The notes: a model not told the origin generated them from the sequence alone. A stretch of DNA of 8,423 nt from an uncultured Oscillospiraceae bacterium (GCA_934660965.1 CAKUIM010000044.1:1-8423); one strand, 5' to 3'. Counted from the stretch's first letter, positions 1 through 6,522 are shown. Program-made: numbers and translations.

Positions 1-90
1 AAGCCCGATATGTACGACATCTATGAGGACCTGGTCAAGCGCGGCCGCATCGGCCGCAGCGTGGGCCACGGCTTCTACGATTACGTGTAA
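1..90 (+). CDS. 3-hydroxyacyl-CoA dehydrogenase-like protein, C-terminal end (partial)
   Basis: Only the last 29 codons and the TAA stop are in the window; the start lies upstream. The visible tail contains DLVKRGRIGRSVGHGFYDY, which resembles the end of the C-terminal domain of 3-hydroxyacyl-CoA dehydrogenases, where a G-[RK]-x-[ST]-G-x-GFY[DE]Y motif is very common. Members use NAD(P) to interconvert 3-hydroxyacyl-CoA (or related 3-hydroxy acids) and the 3-keto compound in the cytoplasm. The usual second glycine of the motif is present as 'VGHGFY'. A strong terminator follows 38 bases after the stop, so this gene ends the preceding transcription unit and is not co-transcribed with the operon starting at 348. 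The family call rests on one short motif, and substrate specificity cannot be given. Confidence 0.7.
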   Translation, partial: KPDMYDIYEDLVKRGRIGRSVGHGFYDYV

Positions 91-128
91 GCCAAACCCC
101 TCAAAAATTCATACGGGTCTGTCATGTT

Positions 129-168
129 CAGCGCCTGTGTAAACTATGTTTACACAGGCGCTGTTTTT
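129..168 (+). terminator. Rho-independent terminator after the upstream dehydrogenase gene
   Basis: A perfect 16-bp stem (129-144 pairs with 148-163) closes on a 3-base TAT loop and is followed directly by TTTTT (164-168). This is a textbook intrinsic terminator. It insulates the AT-rich promoter region at about 170-347 from upstream transcription. The inner part is itself a dyad (TGTGTAAAC-TAT-GTTTACACA), but the T-run makes termination the simplest reading. Confidence 0.93.
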
Positions 169-194
169 GCCTCTGCATGCATGAAAACCATACA

Positions 195-222
195 CTTTGC
201 TCGCAAATTATACACAGCAAAG
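195..222 (+). promoter_or_regulatory. Candidate upstream activator binding site (dyad) for a sigma-54 activator
   Basis: TTTGC-TC-GCAAA (196-207) is an inverted repeat with 5-base arms, and another GCAAAG follows at 217-222, complementary to CTTTGC at 195-200. TACAC also recurs with a 20-base period (191-195 and 211-215). The site lies about 90-100 bases upstream of the -24 element at 298. Bacterial enhancer-binding proteins usually bind paired dyads in that range. The function is an inference from position and symmetry, and no second copy was found near the regulator gene. Confidence 0.35.
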
Positions 223-296
223 AAAACTCTTGACACAATGACAAAAAATTGACAATAAAAATGGCTTGATTCCGTGATTTTTTGTGTGCCGCAAAA

Positions 297-313
297 TTGG
301 CATGGGATTTGCT
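297..313 (+). promoter_or_regulatory. Sigma-54 (-24/-12) promoter of the transporter-dehydrogenase operon
   Basis: The sequence TTGGCATGGGATTTGCT matches the sigma-54 consensus YTGGCACGNNNNTTGCW at every fixed position except one (T at 303 where C is usual). GG (299-300) and GC (311-312) have the required spacing. Transcription would begin near 324, about 24 bases before the ATG at 348. The AAGGAGG ribosome binding site (333-339) then falls inside the short leader. The only regulator gene in the window encodes a GAFTGA-containing sigma-54 activator, the kind of protein such a promoter needs. Confidence 0.85.
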
Positions 314-332
314 TTATTATCAGGCAGAACAC

Positions 333-339
333 AAGGAGG
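333..339 (+). promoter_or_regulatory. Ribosome binding site that fixes the start of the ketopantoate reductase-like gene
   Basis: AAGGAGG lies 8 bases before ATG 348, ideal spacing. The same frame is open further upstream to 282, but such a start would place the sigma-54 promoter inside the coding region. It would also put about 22 unrelated residues before the Rossmann motif. The start at 348 is therefore preferred. Confidence 0.85.
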
Positions 340-347
340 CGAGGAGT

Positions 348-1418
348 ATGCAGGAAAAACGGATTGCGATCATGGGCGCCGGGTCTATCGGCACCATTCT
401 GGGGGCTCTCTTGACCCGCAGCGGGGTAGAGGTGGACCTCATCGACAGCTATGCCGCCCATGTGGACGCGCTGCGCACCTGCGGCGCCACGGTGGTGGGC
501 AACCTGGAGCTGAACGTCCCGGTCACGGCCTACACCCCCGACAACCTGGAAGGCGTCTACGACATCGTATTCCTGCTGTGCAAGCAGACCGGAACCCGCG
601 AGGCCCTGGAGCAGCTCATGCCCCACCTCCATGAGAAGAGCGTGGTGTGCACCCTCCAGAATGGCCTGCCCGAGCCCCGCGTGGCCGAGATCATCGGCCG
701 GGAGCGCACCATGGGCGGCATCGTCCTCTTCGGCGCCACCTGGGAGGCCCCCGGCGTGTCCCGCTGCACCTCCACCGCGGAGCACATGGCCAAGGGCGTC
801 CTGCTGGAGCTGGGCGAGCTTGACGGCGGCATCACCCCCCGCCTGCTGGAGCTTCGGTCCATCCTGTCCAAGGCGGTCAACTGCACCGTGTCCGACAGCC
901 TCATGGGCCTGCGCTGGCTCAAAATCCTCATCAACGCCACCTCCAGCGGCATGTCCGCCGCCCTGGGCTGCGAGTTCGGCTGGTATCTCGACCGGGACGA
1001 CGCCATGCTGGCCCTTGCCATGGTGGGGGACGAGACTATCCGGGTGGCCCACGCCGAGGGCGTGCGCATGCCCGGCGCCGGACAAAGCGACTCCTACGAA
1101 TATTTTGAGATCAAGCCCGGCGAGACCGCCTGGGATAAGATCGAGGCCTACCGGGCCATCTGGAACGTCACCGCCCGGGAGCTCAAGGCCAGCATGCTTC
1201 AGGACCTGGAAAAGGGGCGGCCCTGCGAAATCGACTTCATCAACGGCGAGGTCATTGACCGCGGCCGCCGCCACGGCATTCCCACCCCCTATAACGACAC
1301 CCTGGCGGCCCTTGTTAAGCTCGCCCAGGCCCACGGCCAGGTGTGGCAGCCGGAGGAGGCCCTGCCCTTCTTCCAGGCGCTGCTCACCGCCTCCGGCATC
1401 CCGGCGGAGCGGCCCTGA
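348..1418 (+). CDS. Ketopantoate reductase (PanE/ApbA)-family dehydrogenase
   Basis: The 356-aa cytoplasmic protein begins MQEKRIAIMGAGSIGT. The Rossmann motif GAGSIG is at residues 10-15. Further family landmarks are K79 (in CKQ), LQNG at 103-106, the helix WLKILINATSS (K192 at the position of the catalytic lysine, N196) and the C-terminal SMLQDLEKGRPCEIDFING at 282-300, where E294 corresponds to the substrate-binding glutamate. This family reduces 2-oxo acids such as 2-dehydropantoate with NADPH, but many members outside pantothenate synthesis have other substrates. It is clearly longer than typical PanE (about 300 aa), with an extra segment around residues 245-277. It is the first gene of a sigma-54-driven operon with a sugar-type ABC importer, so a catabolic 2-oxo/2-hydroxy acid role is more likely than pantothenate synthesis. 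The family is secure; the substrate is unknown. Confidence 0.88.
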   Translation: MQEKRIAIMGAGSIGTILGALLTRSGVEVDLIDSYAAHVDALRTCGATVVGNLELNVPVTAYTPDNLEGVYDIVFLLCKQTGTREALEQLMPHLHEKSVVCTLQNGLPEPRVAEIIGRERTMGGIVLFGATWEAPGVSRCTSTAEHMAKGVLLELGELDGGITPRLLELRSILSKAVNCTVSDSLMGLRWLKILINATSSGMSAALGCEFGWYLDRDDAMLALAMVGDETIRVAHAEGVRMPGAGQSDSYEYFEIKPGETAWDKIEAYRAIWNVTARELKASMLQDLEKGRPCEIDFINGEVIDRGRRHGIPTPYNDTLAALVKLAQAHGQVWQPEEALPFFQALLTASGIPAERP

Positions 1419-1423
1419 CCCCC

Positions 1424-1440
1424 GCCGGGCGCGCCCCGGC
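1424..1440 (+). repeat. GC-rich intercistronic stem-loop
   Basis: GCCGGG (1424-1429) pairs with CCCGGC (1435-1440) around a 5-base loop, starting 5 bases after the stop of the ketopantoate reductase-like gene. No T-run follows, so it is unlikely to terminate. It may instead protect the upstream mRNA 3' end or mark a processing site in the operon transcript. Confidence 0.5.
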
Positions 1441-1510
1441 AGACTCGATTTGGCAAACCGGGCGGCAGCGCCCTGAATGCAGATAGAAAAATTTCAAGGA
1501 GGATCACTAC

Positions 1511-2626
1511 ATGAAAAAGCTTGCAGCACTGATTCTTGCACTGGTGATGTGCCTGTCTCTGGCGGCCTGCTCCAGCGGCGGAGACAAGGAGACCAAGCAG
1601 CCCGACGGCAGCAACCCCGGCACTGACAAGTCCTTCAGTGAGTATGCTCTGGCCGATTGGGAGACCTATGCCGACACCCAGGATGCCAAGCATAAGGTCC
1701 TGTACATCCCCTCCTGGGCCGCTTCCGAGTACTTCCAGAACTCTTATGCCGCCTGGAAGAAGCAGTTCGAGGCCCTTGGCTGGGAGCTTGAGATGCAGGG
1801 CCCCAAGGAGTACACCCCCGACTCACAGCTGGGTGTTCTGGAGTCCGCTCTGATCGCCCAGCAGTATGACGCCATCGTCCTCTACCCCATCGCCCCCGAC
1901 GCCTTCGCCGCCGTGAAGGACGAGTTGTGGGACACCTATCATACCCCCATCATCGTCTGGGGCATGGCTGAGGAGACCGCCTGCGGCAACTACTATCTGA
2001 TGAACGCCGACCGCTATAAGCTCGTCGGCGATTACATGGCCAAGATGATCCTGGACTATGTGGACGGCGAGAAGGACTACTTCTCTAAATATGACGGCCA
2101 GGGCATCCCTGTCACTGTGTTCGGCAGCGCCAACAACCCCATGCAGAACGCCCGCGTTGTCCGCGCCGTGGAGCTTCTGGAGGCCGACGGCCGCTTCAAG
2201 GTAGTGGAGAATTATGAAAATGTCCAGGACGACAAGTGCCTGGAGTACGCCGAGAGCATGCTCCTCAACCATCCCGAGACCGAGATTATCGTTGCCTACA
2301 ACGATGTGCTGGGCCTGTACATCGAGGCCGCCCTCAACGAGACCAGCGTGAAGTTCTCTGACCACCTGCGCCTCTTCGGCTCTGACGGCATCAACGCCGC
2401 CCGCGCCTCCATGGCCAGCGGCAAGAGCTACTTCGGCGGCACCGTCATGTCCAACCACACCTTCATCGGCGATGAGATCATCTACACCTGCAAGGTGGGC
2501 ATCCCCGCCGCCAAGAAGGGTTACCTGGTGGACGGCATCACCGCGCGCAACGTGGACATCTTCGTCAACGGCGAGAACTCCATCTGCGTCACCCCCGCCA
2601 ACGTGGCTGATTATCCTGTCGAGTAA
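1511..2626 (+). CDS. Sugar-type ABC transporter substrate-binding lipoprotein
   Basis: The 371-aa protein has a lipoprotein signal: charged MKK, a hydrophobic stretch, then lipobox LAAC with the lipidated Cys at residue 20. A Ser/Gly/Lys-rich linker (about 21-43) follows. The mature part resembles periplasmic-binding-protein-like (ribose/galactose-binding type) domains. VLYIPSWAASEYFQNSYAAWKKQFEALGWE fits the first strand and helix, followed by the YDAIVLYPIAP segment. The second lobe has VTVFGS, the VAYNDVLGLYIEAAL motif and LFGSDGINAARASMASGK. It would sit on the outer face of the membrane and deliver ligand to the permease encoded downstream. An AAGGAGG (1496-1502) precedes the ATG by 8 bases. 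The ligand cannot be inferred. Many of the family bind sugars, but relatives bind polyols, sugar acids, purines or autoinducers. It is the third component of the importer with the ATPase and permease. Confidence 0.92.
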   Translation: MKKLAALILALVMCLSLAACSSGGDKETKQPDGSNPGTDKSFSEYALADWETYADTQDAKHKVLYIPSWAASEYFQNSYAAWKKQFEALGWELEMQGPKEYTPDSQLGVLESALIAQQYDAIVLYPIAPDAFAAVKDELWDTYHTPIIVWGMAEETACGNYYLMNADRYKLVGDYMAKMILDYVDGEKDYFSKYDGQGIPVTVFGSANNPMQNARVVRAVELLEADGRFKVVENYENVQDDKCLEYAESMLLNHPETEIIVAYNDVLGLYIEAALNETSVKFSDHLRLFGSDGINAARASMASGKSYFGGTVMSNHTFIGDEIIYTCKVGIPAAKKGYLVDGITARNVDIFVNGENSICVTPANVADYPVE

Positions 2627-2648
2627 ATCCTCTGTAACCGAGACCTCT

Positions 2649-2679
2649 GCGGGGCGCGCGCGGGAAACGCGCGCCCCGC
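2649..2679 (+). repeat. Very stable intercistronic hairpin after the binding-protein gene
   Basis: GCGGGGCGCGCG (2649-2660) is perfectly complementary to CGCGCGCCCCGC (2668-2679), with a 7-base loop. CCTCCCGG follows rather than a T-run, so this is not a standard intrinsic terminator. Hairpins at this spot in sugar ABC operons are known to stabilise the binding-protein mRNA and give it higher levels than the ATPase and permease; that role here is inferred. Confidence 0.65.
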
Positions 2680-2733
2680 CCTCCCGGACCTTACGCTTTA
2701 TCGCCCCGCGGCGGCGGAATCAGCAGGACGCAT

Positions 2734-2761
2734 GGCGCCGCTCCGGCGCCGGCGCGCTTTT
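2734..2761 (+). repeat. Second hairpin with a short T-run in the ATPase leader
   Basis: GGCGCCG (2734-2740) pairs with CGGCGCC (2744-2750) around a 3-base CTC loop. After GGCGCGC comes TTTT (2758-2761). This is weaker and further from the T-run than a normal terminator, so it may be a partial terminator or just a structured leader. No open reading frame of note occupies 2627-2835. Confidence 0.35.
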
Positions 2762-2835
2762 GCGTCGTGGGGCGCAGCAAATCTTTTCAGCCCGTGCAAA
2801 GCGAGAGAGGCTCTGCACAGAAAGGGGATAACCAA

Positions 2836-4335
2836 ATGCCGACAGACAACATTCTGGAGATCGAAAACCTGACAAAAACCTATCCTGGCGTCACCGCGCT
2901 GAACAATGTGTCCCTCCAGGTGCGCCGGGGCGAGATCCACGCCATCATGGGTGAGAACGGCGCAGGCAAGTCCACCCTCATCAAGACCATCACCGGCGCC
3001 ATCCATCCCGACAGCGGTGTCATCCGCTTCGATGGGCGGGAGTTCAGCTCCCTCACCCCGGCGCTGTCCGCCGAGGTGGGCATCGGCGCCATCTACCAGG
3101 AGTTCAACCTGGTCTACCAGCTGAGCGTGGCGGAAAATATCTTCCTGGGCAACTATCCCGGCAAAGGCGGGATGGTGGACTTCAAGGAGATGAATCAGAA
3201 GGCCGCCGAGGTCCTTGACCGCGTCGGCGTGCCCATCCCGCCCCAGGCCATCGTATACGGCCTGACCGTGGGCCGCCAGCAGATCGTTGAGATCGCCCGT
3301 TCCCTGGTCAAGAACATCAAGCTGCTGATTATGGACGAGCCCTCCGCCCCTCTGACCACCGCCGAGGTGGACCAGATGCTGGAGATCGTGCGCACCCTGC
3401 GGGATGAGGGCATGACCATTATTTATATCTCCCACCGTATGGAGGAGGTATTCGGCCTTGCAGACCGCATCTCCGTGTTCCGCGACGGACAGTACGTCAC
3501 CACCCTGGTCACCGCCGAGACCACCATGGACGAGCTCATCCGCTACATGGTGGGCCGGCAGCTCAAAACCGAGTTCCCCGCCCGCAGGACTCCCATCGGG
3601 GAAGAGGTGCTGCGGGTAGAGAACCTCACCGGCAACGGCGTACACGACATCAACTTCACCCTCCACCGGGGCGAGATCCTGGGCTTTGCCGGCCTTCTGG
3701 GCGCCGGGCGCACCGAGACCATGCAGCTCATCTTCGGCGCGGCGAAAAAGACCGGCGGCAAGATCTTCCTCAACGGCCAGGAGGTCGATATCAAGGGCAC
3801 GGAGGACGCCATGGACCGGGGCATCGGCCTTGTGCCCGAGGACCGCAAGCGCCACGGCGTGTTCCTGCCCATGCCCATCGGCTGGAACGTGAGCATCAGC
3901 GCCATCAAGAAAAAGCTCATGACCGGCATTATCGTGGACAAGAAGAAGGAAAAGGAGCTGGCTAAGAAGTACATCCAGCTGCTCGGCGTCAAGACGCCCA
4001 GCATGAACCAACTGGTCGCGAACCTCTCCGGCGGCAACCAGCAGAAGGTGGTGGTGGCCAAGGTCCTTGCCACCGACGCCTCCATCGTCATCTTCGACGA
4101 GCCCACCCGCGGCATCGACGTGGGCGCCAAGCAGGAAATGTACGAATTGATCCGCGAGATGGCCGAGCAGGGGGCCAGCATCATCATGGTCTCCTCTGAA
4201 ATGGCAGAGGTAATCGGCCTGTCCGACCGGGTCGTGGTCCTCCACGAGGGCGAGCAGATGGGCATCCTGGAGCGCAGCGAGCTCACCCAGGAGCGTATCC
4301 TGACGCTGGCCTCCGGCCTGAAAAGCGCGGTATAG
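2836..4335 (+). CDS. Sugar-type ABC transporter ATP-binding protein (two ABC domains, RbsA/MglA type)
   Basis: The 499-aa protein carries two ATPase domains in tandem and powers import through the RbsC-type permease encoded next door. Domain 1: Walker A GENGAGKST (39-47), Q-loop glutamine at 88, signature LTVGRQQ (143-149), Walker B LLIMDEPS (163-170), and the switch histidine H200. Domain 2: the P-loop position reads GLLGAGRTE (286-294), with Arg instead of the Walker lysine. It is followed by LSGGNQQ (397-403), Walker B IVIFDEPT (417-424) and SSEMAE in place of the H-loop. This asymmetry is normal for the RbsA/MglA class. The length (about 500 aa) is standard. I chose ATG 2836 because AAAGGGG (2821-2827) sits 8 bases upstream. 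A GTG at 2767 would add 23 unrelated residues. DEPSAPLT replaces the commoner DEPT[SA]ALT. The permease gene starts 20 bases after the stop. Confidence 0.95.
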   Translation: MPTDNILEIENLTKTYPGVTALNNVSLQVRRGEIHAIMGENGAGKSTLIKTITGAIHPDSGVIRFDGREFSSLTPALSAEVGIGAIYQEFNLVYQLSVAENIFLGNYPGKGGMVDFKEMNQKAAEVLDRVGVPIPPQAIVYGLTVGRQQIVEIARSLVKNIKLLIMDEPSAPLTTAEVDQMLEIVRTLRDEGMTIIYISHRMEEVFGLADRISVFRDGQYVTTLVTAETTMDELIRYMVGRQLKTEFPARRTPIGEEVLRVENLTGNGVHDINFTLHRGEILGFAGLLGAGRTETMQLIFGAAKKTGGKIFLNGQEVDIKGTEDAMDRGIGLVPEDRKRHGVFLPMPIGWNVSISAIKKKLMTGIIVDKKKEKELAKKYIQLLGVKTPSMNQLVANLSGGNQQKVVVAKVLATDASIVIFDEPTRGIDVGAKQEMYELIREMAEQGASIIMVSSEMAEVIGLSDRVVVLHEGEQMGILERSELTQERILTLASGLKSAV

Positions 4336-4355
4336 GGAAAGGGGAAATAATCGCA

Positions 4356-5366
4356 ATGAAAACATTTTTGAAATATTGGAAAAAGTACGGCATGTTTGCC
4401 CTTCTGTTCGTCCTGATCCTGTTCTTCTCTCTGACGAAGCCCAACTCCTTCTTCACGAAGGCCACCTTCCTGAACATCCTCAAGCAGTGCTCCGTCATCG
4501 GCACCCTCTCCTGCGGCATCATGATGATCATCATCACCGGCGCCACTGACATCTCTGCCGGCGGCCGCGTGGCCTTTATCACCTGCGCCTGCGCCTTCAT
4601 GGCGGTGGCCGGTATGCCCGCCTGGCTTGTGACCATCATCGGTATCGCCATCGGCGCAGTCACCGGCGCCCTCAACGCCATCCTGGCCGAGAGCCTCAAG
4701 ACCGGCGTCTTTATGATCACCATCGCCACCAACAACATCTGGTATGGCCTTACTTACATCATGACCCAGGGCGTCATGATCACCGGCATGGGCGACGACA
4801 TCAAGGCCATCGCCCAGACCAAGGTCATCGGCGACATCCCCAGCATCGGCCTTGTGTGGATCGCCTGTGTGCTCATCGCCGGCTTCATCCTCAGCTGGAC
4901 CCGCTTCGGCCGCCACATCTACGCCCTGGGCGGCAACCGTGAGGCCGCGTTCCTGGCCGGCATCAATGTGGTGCGCACCAACATCCTGGTCCACACCCTG
5001 GCCGGCGCCTTCCTGGGCATCGGCTCCATCCTGCTGCTCTCCCGCTCCATGTCCGCTGTGGCCAGCACCGGCTCCACCTACGCCTTCGACTGCATCACGG
5101 CCTGCGTGCTGGGCGGCGTTCTGCTGGGCGGCGGCCGCGGCAAGGTCTATCAGTGCGTCATGGGCGTGCTGGTGGTCTACGTCCTCTTCAACGGCCTGAC
5201 CATCTACGGCATCAACGACTTCGTGCGCCAGGTCGTCACCGGCGTGGTGCTGCTCTTCGCCATCGCCATGGAGGTCCTTCAGCGCAACGCCAAGGTTGAC
5301 CTGAGCGACGATACCGCCGGCGGCGCTGATGCCGGCCGGAAGGGCAAGAAGGCCGCCAAGGTCTGA
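4356..5366 (+). CDS. Sugar-type ABC transporter permease (RbsC family)
   Basis: The 336-aa polytopic membrane protein probably forms a homodimer channel with the double-ABC ATPase. Hydrophobic segments begin at about residue 13 and recur to about 305. The segment GATDISAGG (62-70) corresponds to the family's conserved GGIDLSVG loop, with Ala-Thr and Ala-Gly replacements. RFGRHIYALGGNREAAFLAGI (183-203) is the cytoplasmic coupling-type loop seen in RbsC relatives (YAIGGNEEAARLSGI). FDCITACVLGGVLLGGGRGK (244-263) matches the family's C-terminal signature. The C-terminus is a polar, Lys-rich tail (NAKVDLSDDT then GRKGKKAAKV). A purine-rich AAAGGGG (4338-4344) lies 11 bases before the ATG. Only one permease gene is present, as is normal for this subfamily. 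The transported substrate is unknown. Confidence 0.94.
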   Translation: MKTFLKYWKKYGMFALLFVLILFFSLTKPNSFFTKATFLNILKQCSVIGTLSCGIMMIIITGATDISAGGRVAFITCACAFMAVAGMPAWLVTIIGIAIGAVTGALNAILAESLKTGVFMITIATNNIWYGLTYIMTQGVMITGMGDDIKAIAQTKVIGDIPSIGLVWIACVLIAGFILSWTRFGRHIYALGGNREAAFLAGINVVRTNILVHTLAGAFLGIGSILLLSRSMSAVASTGSTYAFDCITACVLGGVLLGGGRGKVYQCVMGVLVVYVLFNGLTIYGINDFVRQVVTGVVLLFAIAMEVLQRNAKVDLSDDTAGGADAGRKGKKAAKV

Positions 5367-5415
5367 GAAAGCCGCAAAGCTCCAAAGCCGCACCGCACAT
5401 ATGCCGTTGCAGCCA

Positions 5416-5439
5416 TCCCGCCCTGCATGTGGGGCGGGA
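5416..5439 (+). repeat. GC-rich hairpin between the permease and dehydrogenase genes
   Basis: TCCCGCCC (5416-5423) pairs with GGGCGGGA (5432-5439) around an 8-base loop. A smaller CGGGC/GCCCG hairpin follows near 5464-5479. Neither has a following T-run. They sit in the 142-base gap before the next gene and resemble the stem-loops in the other operon gaps. They may let the dehydrogenase message be processed separately. No promoter was recognised in this gap. Confidence 0.45.
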
Positions 5440-5508
5440 GGGCGCGGCGGCAGTGTGATGTTCGGGCATACAAGCCCGTAATCTTATTAAGCAAGGAAGC
5501 GATTATCT

Positions 5509-6501
5509 ATGGAAAATCTGTCTGAGAAGAAAGTTGCCCTGGTGGGCTCCGGCCTCATCGGCTCCGGCTGGGCCATCCAGTTTTTGTATCACGGCGTAAA
5601 GCACATCACCATGTACGACGTGGCCGAGCAGTCCCTGGAGCGCGCCAAGGAGCGCATCGAGGAGGGCCTGCAGTGGCTTCAGGACAACGGCGTGCTCACC
5701 GCCGAGCAGCACGCCGCCTGCGCCGCCATCCCCACGTACACCACCGACCTTCATAAGGCCGTGGCCGACGCCGACTTCATCCTGGAGAACGTCCCGGAGA
5801 ACCTGGAGATCAAGCAGAAGACCCTGGCCAACATTGAGGCCGAGTGCCGTGCCGACGCCGTCATCAGCTCCAGCACCTCCGCCATCATGATCCGGGAGAT
5901 CGCCCAGAACGCCGTCCACCCCGAGCGGGTCATCGGCGCCCATCCCTACCTGCCCGTCTATCTCCTGCCCCTGGTGGAGATCGTCACCGACGAGAAGGTG
6001 GAGAAGAAGTATCTGGACGAGCTGGTGGACTTCCTTCGCAGCGTGGGCAAGAAGCCCGTGGTGCTCAAGAAGGACTCCCCGGGCTACATCGGCACCCGCC
6101 TGATGACCGTCATCTGCCGCGAGGCGGTGAGCATGCTGGTGGACGGCGTATGCAACGTGGACGACCTGGATACCGCCTTCACCTTCGGCCCCGGCCTGCG
6201 TTACGCCCTGATGGGCCCCTTCATGGTCTATCAGCTTACCGGCGGCGACTACGGCATCCGCGGATTGTTCAGCGGCCGCATGAACGGCGGCTCCGGCGCC
6301 AGCTCCGGCACCAAAAAGACCGTTATGGAGACTCTGTGCAACTGGACGGAGTATCCCCCTGAGGCCGGCTACTATATGGTCACCGGCCTTCCCGAAGAGG
6401 TGGACGCCATCATGAAGGAGCGGGGCTGGACCAACCGCGAGCTCATGGAGTTCCGGGACAAGGGCCTGCTGGAGCTTTTGAAGTACCACAAGCTGGTGTA
6501 A
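5509..6501 (+). CDS. NAD-dependent 3-hydroxy acid dehydrogenase, lambda-crystallin / L-gulonate / L-carnitine dehydrogenase type
   Basis: The 330-aa cytoplasmic enzyme has an N-terminal Rossmann domain (VALVGSGLIGSGWA, GxGxxG at 13-18) and the 3-hydroxyacyl-CoA dehydrogenase C-terminal domain (about 188-245). Motifs fit the lambda-crystallin/L-gulonate 3-dehydrogenase and L-carnitine dehydrogenase branch rather than the fatty-acid enzyme: ENVPEN (93-98), SSSTS (120-124), GAHPYLPVYLLPLVEI (143-158) and GLRYALMGPF (229-238). His145 and Glu157 fit the catalytic His-Glu pair. Where the family has Asn (NRL), or as I recall Asp in carnitine dehydrogenases, this protein has Thr196 (GTRLM), which suggests altered substrate handling. 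Free hydroxy acids are therefore plausible substrates, but none is proven. AAGGAAG (5493-5499) lies 9 bases before the ATG. It is the last gene of the importer operon and faces the convergent regulator. Confidence 0.85.
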   Translation: MENLSEKKVALVGSGLIGSGWAIQFLYHGVKHITMYDVAEQSLERAKERIEEGLQWLQDNGVLTAEQHAACAAIPTYTTDLHKAVADADFILENVPENLEIKQKTLANIEAECRADAVISSSTSAIMIREIAQNAVHPERVIGAHPYLPVYLLPLVEIVTDEKVEKKYLDELVDFLRSVGKKPVVLKKDSPGYIGTRLMTVICREAVSMLVDGVCNVDDLDTAFTFGPGLRYALMGPFMVYQLTGGDYGIRGLFSGRMNGGSGASSGTKKTVMETLCNWTEYPPEAGYYMVTGLPEEVDAIMKERGWTNRELMEFRDKGLLELLKYHKLV

Positions 6502-6522
6502 TCCCGGCGGAATATCCGGCAT

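Noticed and set aside
136..156. TGTGTAAAC-TAT-GTTTACACA as a repressor operator
   Set aside because: The dyad extends to a perfect 16-bp stem followed by TTTTT, which is better explained as an intrinsic terminator.
230..258. TTGACA boxes at 230-235 and 249-254 as a sigma-A promoter
   Set aside because: No good -10 element lies at 16-18 bases from either box (CAATAA and CCGTGA at 17), whereas the sigma-54 site downstream is nearly perfect. A weak secondary promoter cannot be excluded.
282..347. Upstream extension of the ketopantoate reductase-like gene
   Set aside because: It would start at a non-ATG codon without a ribosome binding site and would contain the sigma-54 promoter; ATG 348 has AAGGAGG at ideal spacing and begins just before the Rossmann strand.
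1449..1466. TTGGCAAACCGGGCGGCA before the binding-protein gene as a second sigma-54 site
   Set aside because: The TTGGCA half is present but the -12 element (TTGC) is missing at the required distance.
2767..2835. GTG start adding 23 residues to the ATPase
   Set aside because: No family similarity in the extension, and ATG 2836 has a ribosome binding site and starts directly at the ABC domain.
2698..4365. Antisense 555-codon open frame opposite the ATPase gene
   Set aside because: Low-complexity His/Leu/Gly-rich translation with no motif; it mirrors the GC-rich codon use of the real + strand ATPase gene.
3543..5393. Long antisense open frame (616 codons) opposite the ATPase and permease genes
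   Set aside because: It is a codon-bias shadow. The composition is odd (Ala/Gly/Asp/His-rich repeats), no domain is seen, and the + strand genes here have clear ATPase and permease motifs.
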